64,000 nt of DNA from Zingiber officinale (lineage: Eukaryota; Streptophyta; Magnoliopsida; Zingiberales; Zingiberaceae): assembly GCF_018446385.1 (NCBI RefSeq), contig NW_024589854.1:186001-250000 (forward strand). The letters run 5' to 3'. Both the position numbers and the translations under genes were made by a program. The stretch's first letter is position 1, and each line of letters starts with the position of its first letter. Under the pieces are notes generated by a model. The model was not told the DNA's origin. It saw only the letters and a program-made list of their open reading frames with translations, and ran no database searches. Positions 56,601-64,000 of the stretch are shown one piece after another.

Positions 56601-59600
56601 CGCATCTCCTATATCCGTTTTGAATCATGTATGAATCAAAACGTTTGTACCATTGCCTAGGAGATTGTTTCAGTCCAGAGCGATTTCTTCAACTTACAAA
56701 CCAACTGCTATTGTCCGGGCTGACTAAATCCCTCAAGTTGTGACATAAAAATCTGCTCCTCTAAATTTCCATGAAGAAATGTCGTCTTCACATCCATTTG
56801 CTCTAAATACAAATCGTGATGTGCCACCAAAGCCAATACCGCTCTAATTGGCGTATGTCTTACCACTGGAGAGAAAATTTCTTCATAGTCAATCCCCTTT
56901 CTCTGTGAATACCCCTTTGCTACCAACCGAGCCTTGAATTTCACTTCTTCTCCCTCTGACATTACTTCTTTCTTCTTGAATATCCACTTGCACCCTATAG
57001 CTTTCTTTCCTTCAAGAAGTTCCACTAGATCCCACGTTTGATTTTTATGCAACGACTCCATCTCCTCTGCCATAGCACCCGTCTACCTGTCCTTCTCAGA
57101 GCTATGTATCGCCTCTTGAAAAGATGTAGGGTCTCCGCTACTAGTGATAAGTGCATAAGATACCAAGTCTTCAAATCCGTATCTAGTGGGTGGTTTTACG
57201 ACTCGTCTCGTTCTACCACTAGCTATAGTGTGATGCTCCGTGTGCTCTGAGCTAGAATCATCAGAGTCATGAGTCTCTAGCTCCACCTGCACAATATCTT
57301 TCTTTATGTTGCTTTGTGGTGTTTCCTTTCCTTCTTCCTGAGTACGTTGTAACATAGCTTTCTCGTCAAACACCACATCTCTGCTGATCACCACCTTGTT
57401 TGCCTTAGGATCCCAAAACTTGAAGCCTTTAACTCCTTTCTGGTAGCCCAAAAAATGCATTGCTTTGACTTTGCATCCAGCTTTGATCTTTCCTCACTAG
57501 ATATGTGCATATAGGCTGGACATCCAAAAACTCGAAGATGAGAGTAATCTATTTGATTCCCTGTCCACACTTCCTCTGATACTTTGCCTTCTAGTGCTGC
57601 CCTTGGTGATCTATTAATGAGATAACATGTCATGTTAACTGCTTCCGCCCAGAAATTCTTTGCAAGCCCTGCATTCAGCCTGAGATATCTTGCCTTCTCA
57701 ATGATTGTCCTGTTCAACCTTTCCGCTACCCCATTCTGCTGAGGTGTCTTGCGAACCGAGAAGTGCTTCATTATCCCATGTTGCTCACAAAATTCCTGAA
57801 ACTTTGAATCCGTGTACTCAGTCTCATTGTCTGACCTAAGGCATTTGATCTTTCTTCCGGTTTGGTTTTCCACTTCAGTTTTCCACAATTTAAACTTTGC
57901 ATAAGTTTCTGACTTGTGACGCATAAAGTATACCCATACCTTTCGTGAGAAATCATCAGTAAAACTCATAAAATACAAGTGCCCTCCACGTGATGCTACA
58001 CTGGCCGGTCCCCAGAGATTCGTATGTACGTAGTCCAGAATCTCCTTCGTCTTGTTTGTTGCCGTCTTGAATTGCACTTTGCTCTGTTTCCCAAGAACAC
58101 AGAATTTGCTGAATTCAAGCTTGCACGTTTTGACACCCTTCAACAAATCTCTCTTGTGAAGCTCTAGCATCCCACGTTCACCCATATGTCCTAACCGCAT
58201 ATGCCACAAGACAGTACTGTCTGATTCAGACTCCACCGAGACGGCTCCACCTACAACTGTAGTCCCTATCAACTTGTAGATGTTTTCTGCTACCTATTGT
58301 CCTTTCATTACCGCTAGAGCTCCCTTGAACCTTCGTTACCACGGATCAGCAACCAATACCATCCAGTATGCCTAGTGAGATCAAGTTCTTCTTAGCTCTG
58401 GTATATATTCGACATCACATAAAGTTCTAATAGCACCATCAAACATCTTGATTCTGACATTCCCTATGCCAATAACTTTGCATGACGTATCATTTTCCAT
58501 CTAACACTGAACTGTAATCCATTGCCTTATAGGTGTCAAACCAATCCTTGTTTGGAGTCATATGATATACGCAGAGTCTAAAATCCATGCATCCGTCACT
58601 GCTCCGAACTCGACATAACCGATAGCATATCTCCATCACCGCTCTCGAGTTTTCCTCTTCAACTATGTTTGCAGACTTTGCCAAACTACTTTTGTTCTCT
58701 GCAACATGTTTCTTTATCTCGGACAATTTCTCTTGATATGACCTTTGCCTCCACATTTGTAGCACGTGATCACCTTCTTCCTTCTCGACTTAGAACGAGT
58801 CTTGTTGTTGTTGTCATATCCATGTCGAGATTTGCTCCTACCACACTCTTGGTTGCTATTTACCACAAGTCCTTCTCCTTGAGAAATTTCATCGCTTGTT
58901 TTCTTCCTTTGGTGAAAACCTAGCAACGCACTTGTAATCTCCTCCAATTTGAGAGTTTCCTTACCCCACATTAACGTAGTAACCAAATTCTCGTACGTAG
59001 GAGATAAAGGTAGAGAATTCAACAACATCGGCCTTGTCTTCGTCTTCGATCTTCACATCAATCCGCCAAATCACTTACAATCTGGTTGAATACGTTGATG
59101 TGCTGGCTCAGATCGATTCCTTCCGTCATCTTCAACCCGAATAATTTCTGCTTGAGATACAACTTGTTTGTCAATGACTTTGACATGTACCGACTTTCCA
59201 AATTTTGTCAAACTACCACCGGTGACTCCTCGTCCATGACATGGTACATCACGTCATCCGTAAGACAAAGTCCGATTGTTGCCACCCTTCGCCTAAGTTC
59301 TTCCTAACTGACTCCACGCTTTCCGTCTCCTAGCGCCTTCACCATGCCTTGTTGCACCATCGTCCTCGACTCTTCTCCGCCATAATCCAAAGGCTCGTCA
59401 AACTTCACCATATCAAACTTCGGTAGTCGCCCCGACATGTTCAAGAACGCCAAAACCTATAGCTCTGATACCAATTGTTGCGCAAAGAGAGGGCAACACC
59501 TCTCAACCTCTAAATCGCGGAAGAAGAGGAAGAGAGAAAAGAGATCGCACGGAGCAACAAGACAAAGATGCACAAAAGGAGCAAACACGTGGAAGAAGAA

Positions 59601-62600
59601 GACGAAGAAGAAGAGAAAGAAAAAGAGTTACCGTGGTTCGGCGACGTGCCTACTCCACAAAAAGGCCAAAGCTTTATTAGAATTCTCTCTACACAAGAGA
59701 ATCACATCTAATGATTCTTGTGTTTTGTTGTTATACAATGGGTTTACAATGATCCCTATAAATACTGCTAAACCCCAGATCCGGTAAAAACGTAACAGAA
59801 TTTGTTATGAAAAAACATAACAAAATTCTATTATATAAAATCTTAACAGAATTTTATTACAAAAAATGTTCACAGATTTTTCTTCCATGACATCCCTCAT
59901 ATTAACCTTCATCGAAATATGAGTCACTCGTCAACAATCTTAAATTCAATATTAAAAAAATATAAAATTATTTTTAATATATATATATATATAGCATTTA
60001 TAAAATTTTATCAAATATAGTTTTCAAATTTAAAATTTTCTTTCCAATCCTCTTCTCAAAGTGCTAATGGGAAAATCTTGACTTCTTATTTCCTTACCTG
60101 ATAGGAAACATGCCCTAAAGAAATAGAAATTATTTTCAATCTTTTTCCTATATGAGTGTTTTTTTCAAGTACATGCTTCTAACTAGCTACTTGGTAGGAA
60201 ACATGGCTTAAAGTTCCCTAAAGATTGTAAACATTACAGTCAAAGCTTCTTAAAAGCTTTAGCATGATAAAAACCTGTTCTTAAAAAACTTAATCTATTT
60301 ATGACCAGGATAATATCTATCATTATCTATCTTTAACAACAATGACAAAATAAAAACCAACAGAAATTAAAAGGGCACTAAAGTTCTTCAACAAAATTCC
60401 ACAACTATTCATCATTGCAGTGTCAAACATCTCTAGAAAGCTGAAACAATCGAACGAAAGAGACATGGCATAGACTTTTGACACATATTCCTGCTTATCC
60501 CCAGCTAAAGATAAATCCATCCCAATATCCCCTTCAACCTTTGTAGATTTATGGTATACATCAGAATTTTGATGTCAGATCTAAAGTTAGCAATAGAATT
60601 TTGAACCCCTTGATGAAGCATATTCATTTTATGGGCCACTAGGACAACCCCCTAACAGAAAGAAAAACTTCCAATATATTCCTCATGGACCACAACGCCA
60701 CCATGATGAAGCACGTGAAGAGCCAATTTATGTTATAACCTAATTGATTATCCTCTATAAATGTTTTGCATCTCTTATTAAAGTCAAACAACTGTATGTC
60801 TTGATTTCCTTAAATTCTAAATAAAATGAAGGATGAGAGAATATCACACAGTAAAAACTGCAAGTTTACAACAACAATCATAATTTAATCATTATTCCAT
60901 GAATAAAAGAAGAATGCAGATGGAAATGTCTACCTGAGGTACAACAATTGCCAGATTCAAGATGCCCATCGACAACCCTATAGCAATAAAAGGTGTTAAT
61001 GCCAAACAATTACATAACAAGAAAACTGCATGAGAAAGAAGTGATGAGTCATCCACCCTGGCCAAGCCCCAAAGGCTCTATACGTGCAGAAATCATTGCA
61101 TAAGGAATAGTGTAGGTGACCTGCAAAATAATAGTTAAACAAGTAGCAATGGAATTCCACTGACACCAAGAACAGTCACAAAAATGACTTACAGCCAAAG
61201 GTGCCCCGAGGATTGTAAAAATAACAAGTGAAGCAATAACAAAACCACCCGGAGGAAGTCCATTTGGTGGGTAATCAGTATTCTTTGCCAGAGAAGATAA
61301 TATAAGGATTCCAAGAAAACAAAAGAACATGACAATGTTGGAAATTCCCCAAATTAAGCCAGCACCAAATTTCCTGCAGAGCTTTTCCAAAACCACTGAA
61401 GTAAAACCTAGAACAATAGAATTTAACATGAGGCCAGTAGCCCCCATTCTCACTCCAGTTTGATACATTTGCCCTTCATCTGGGTTTCCCTTGTAAATCT
61501 CCCGACCCATCCAATCAGTATCAAAAAGGGTGAAGGGAAACCAACCTATCCAAGTAAGTGCAGTTGCAATGAGAACCATCCAAATAGGCAGCGTAAGATA
61601 CCTGCAAGAGCCAATTAACTCCCATAGAAAAGCCTCATGTCCATTATCTGACTGCACTAATGAATCTCCAACAGAAGTCGTAACTCTGTTAGCAGAAGAA
61701 AGAGGAATTTCCTTGGCTGATGACACGCTAATACAAGTAGTGATCAAAAGAAGAACAACATCGAGAAGAAAAGCAGATTTGAGGTTGGCACAACTTATGC
61801 TGCATGCTGAAGTGACGTTGAAGGGAAGTATGCTATACCAATGACTAAAAGAACCAGTAGCAAAGCCAAGTATGTTGCCCAGTGCCATGAAGAGAGAAAA
61901 GTAAGCATTAGCTACACGAGTTCGCCTATGATCTTTCCCTGAAATTGCAGGAACAACATGAAAAGTTTGAGATTAATTAGCTTATTGAGGTTTATGGATT
62001 CATATTTTTCTTTGCCAAAGGATCAGACTTGCATAAATGATGCTACTGTCCAATTTTGACTTTGTAACCAATTTCTTCATTAGAGGCTATCTCAACTACT
62101 GCATCATAGCAGTGGTTGGACCATGGTACAACAGTTAGAGAATTATGGACTAACTAAAATTAGATAGTGAAAAAGTGGTTGGGAAGCAAACATGACAAAC
62201 ACTCATGAGCAGCTCAAAGGGCAAAGTTCATTTGATCGTGGCTCAGTAGTTAATTGAATCAAATATGAATTTTAATTTTAGGCTTGCTCACTGAAGGATA
62301 CAAGCCTAAATAATACAAAGGATCAGCTAATATTTCAGGGGTCCTCAGTGATCTTGCTCTAAGGCCTGTAAGAGCCACGCTGACCCAATGGGGTGAGGGG
62401 GTAGTTCCCTAACCATGATTATAGAGCCAACAGCCATCATGGGATTTGTAGAAAATAACATGAAGCAAGACCAATACACCCTAGCATGGCTATGGTTTTC
62501 ATAACCTATCTCCTTGTTGTTTCAACCCAACTGATGTTCCAGATTTGGTCAACATGACTCACTAGTGATAGTGCTAACCGGTCCTTCCAGTCACACATCA

Positions 62601-64000
62601 AATTGGAGACATGTTCCCTTTCCCAATCGTCATGTGCACTCTTGGACACAATCTCATTTATGCATGCATTTATGTATGTGACCTTCTCTTATGTATGCAT
62701 CAATGTGATGTGGGTGGGTGCAGCATTTAAGATTGGTGATACCTAATGAGATTTCTATTGTTGTGTCATTGATATTGGCAATCATGTCAACCCATATAAA
62801 AATATTGTCATCTTATTGTCTTTTATTTTGTTCTCTATCTTATGCTTTGCTGCTCCATGTTCGAGTTAAAATAGATTCTTATTTTTTGTCGTGTATGAGG
62901 GTGTTCAACTCCCAACAACCAATACATCAATCCTACTATAATCAACCATGCACAAAGCTAACTTATATGCTTGACTATATAATCATGGTTGTGCTACAAT
63001 CTTGTAGTTTATTTTGACAAAATAGTAATATTAAAAACTAAAAGATCGAGTTGAAGTTTTACAAGAACTTAGAATTCTGTTATGTTATGTTTCTCGGAAC
63101 TTGGGAGGATGGAAAAGGAACAAAAGGGATCGAAGGAGGGATATAAGCGGTCCTTAACATGGCTATTCCTATATCTTACGAATCACAATCCAACAGATTA
63201 AAGCACCCACTTCAGTGTCTGCTACAGCCATCCACGAGCGGCCCTTGAGGTTGCACCAAATTAAGAAAATTTTCTCTGCTTCCAAACTAGAACCGCTTTC
63301 TGAAGGATATGTCAATAGCAACCACGGAAGTCAGTCGACATTTTTACTTAGTCTTAATCTAGGCGAAATTAGGGCGTACGGACAACCAAGGTCACAAAGG
63401 AGGATTTCCGGCAATCGGAAAACCACCTTTGAAAAAGTTGAAAGGAAAAAAAAATAGTAAACTAAAGAAGGATCAAACGAGAGGGATAAACATTGATGAA
63501 CCTGTGAGATCTGCAAGAAGAGCCCTGCACGGGCCCTGTGTAGTGTTATTCCCCACGTCGAGCAGCCAAAACCCAACTAGATACACGGCGATCGCCCCGT
63601 ACTTTGTCTCCCCTCCGCCAGTATCGCCGAGAATGCGGCCGATATCTGCGGAGTAGCCGATCAAGAGCACAGATAAAGCAATGGAAAAGGCTCCGCCGAT
63701 TATAAAGGGCCGGCGGCGGCCTAGCGAGCTAGCGCAACGATCGCTCATGTGGCCGACGAAGGGCTGCACCAGGAGGCCGGAGAGAGGGCCGCAGAGCCAC
63801 ACGAGACTTGCGAACTGGTGGGGGATCCCCAATTCCTGCACGTAGGGGGTGAGAAGCGAAAGCTGGAGCGCCCATCCGAACTGCACGCCGCACGCCACCG
63901 ATGCCACCCGGAGCAGCACCCGCCGCGAGACCTTCTGAGGCGGCGCCAGTAACGCATCCCCGCAAGCCGCAGCCACCGACTCCGTCTCCGCCCTTTGCCG
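53642..64000 (-). CDS. SUT4: Sucrose/H+ symporter, SUT4 clade (N-terminus off the right edge)
   Basis: Five minus-strand exons (beyond 64000 to 63502, 61938-61193, 61120-61057, 60977-60934, 53815-53642) join in phase to about 508 residues. Only the first few residues and the start codon are missing. It is an MFS transporter with 12 predicted membrane segments. Family signatures include [40 protein letters not shown], the loop motif [27 protein letters not shown] and GMRM-like [11 protein letters not shown]. The short N-terminus and short central loop match the SUT4 clade (rice SUT2, Arabidopsis SUT4), whose members usually export sucrose from the vacuole. The last intron is 7.1 kb and holds a Ty1/copia element and a TRIM-like relic; intron 1 is 1.6 kb. 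Exons 3 and 4 are only 64 and 44 nt. Confidence 0.92.
54498..54840 (-). mobile_element. TRIM-like miniature LTR element relic in SUT intron
   Basis: Two related direct repeats (about 54,498-54,658 and 54,715-54,840) both begin TATTAAA and share AACTCAAAATG, ACATTTTAAGAA/GCATATTTTAAGAA and CTTGGCATTTGGGA-like segments. Only about 55 bases lie between them. Those bases end with GCTCTAATACCA, a one-off match to the complement of the initiator-tRNA primer site, placed exactly against the right repeat. This is the layout of a terminal-repeat retrotransposon in miniature on the minus strand. The repeats are well diverged, so it looks older than the neighbouring copia insertion. It has no coding capacity. 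Confidence 0.45.
55026..55484 (-). repeat. Left (3') LTR of the copia element
   Basis: A 459-bp terminal repeat, TGTTGCACAAAG to CACTCGTCAACA on the plus strand. It includes a (GAA)n tract and shares about 95% identity with the right copy. Confidence 0.93.
59476..59936 (-). repeat. Right (5') LTR of the copia element
   Basis: A 461-bp copy of the left LTR with the same ends. Its inner edge abuts the initiator-tRNA primer site, which fixes it as the 5' LTR of a minus-strand element. A TATA-like TATTTATAG lies inside on the minus strand. Confidence 0.93.
61939..63501 (-). other. Intron 1 of the sucrose transporter
   Basis: A 1.56-kb intron with GT-AG borders. I see no transposon ends, RNA gene or conserved coding segment in it. 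Confidence 0.5.

Larger units (their letters stand above)
55026..59936 (-). mobile_element. Ty1/copia LTR retrotransposon (Tork/Tnt1-like), broken
   Basis: A 4.9-kb element is flanked by a perfect 5-bp target duplication (ATCTT at 55,021-55,025 and 59,937-59,941). It has two LTRs of about 460 bp beginning TG and ending CA. On the minus strand a primer site TGGTATCAGAGC (initiator tRNA-Met) follows the right LTR, and a purine tract (CCAAGGTGGAGAT) precedes the left one. Parts in copia order: gag with a CCHC zinc knuckle (about 58.7-59.4 kb), integrase (about 57.4-58.3 kb), reverse transcriptase (about 56.1-57.1 kb) and RNase H (about 55.6-56.1 kb). The coding region is broken in roughly ten places, so it is a fossil. 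The LTRs differ at about 5% of sites, suggesting roughly 2 million years at 1.3e-8 substitutions per site per year. It lies in the same orientation as the host transporter gene. Confidence 0.95.

Noticed and set aside
61580-61620. Possible tiny intron in the transporter (GTTAATT to TTGCAG)
   Set aside because: The continuous reading [15 protein letters not shown] aligns with the family without a gap, and removal would delete conserved residues.

Overview
This is nuclear DNA of a flowering plant. The genes have many short GT-AG introns in AT-rich DNA, and the families are plant-specific: a SPIRRIG-type BEACH protein, a plastid MEP-pathway reductase, a growth-regulating factor, a SUT4-type sucrose transporter and P-class PPR proteins. 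A monocot outside the grasses is my best guess. Several reading frames begin GC-rich and become AT-richer towards their 3' ends, which is common in monocots, but the introns and spacers are long and AT-rich. The species cannot be fixed from sequence alone.

Layout, left to right. (1) 1,979-22,781 (+): a 19-exon gene for a 3,570-residue BEACH/WD40 protein of the SPIRRIG family. (2) 25,234-30,165 (+): an 8-exon receptor-like cytoplasmic kinase with an N-terminal USPA-like domain and degenerate kinase motifs; its 2-kb third intron carries a Tourist-like MITE and a long-armed foldback element. (3) 33,621-36,338 (+): a 10-exon gene for plastid HMBPP reductase (HDR/IspH). (4) 37,374-40,250 (+): an intronless organellar PPR protein of 958 residues. 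(5) 43,269-43,342 (-): a tRNA-Val(CAC) gene. (6) 44,140-48,069 (-): a 4-exon growth-regulating factor with a miR396 site. (7) 49,349-51,223 (+): a second intronless PPR protein of 624 residues. (8) 52,542-52,712 (-): an orphan terminal exon of unknown origin. (9) 53,642 to beyond 64,000 (-): a SUT4-clade sucrose transporter. Its last intron is 7.1 kb long because it holds a broken Ty1/copia element (55,026-59,936) and a small TRIM-like LTR relic.

The genes are ordinary neighbours rather than an operon or a pathway cluster. Every multi-exon model above was checked by hand for splice-site consensus and continuous phase. All close in frame, except that the transporter's N-terminus lies off the right edge. 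I found no CRISPR array, no prokaryotic feature and no clear new multi-gene system. The most useful leads are a possible 42-nt in-frame cassette exon in the BEACH gene, the pseudokinase signature, an unusual base in the miR396 site, a degenerate GAGCGG/GAGTGG repeat field, and several well-delimited small transposable elements.
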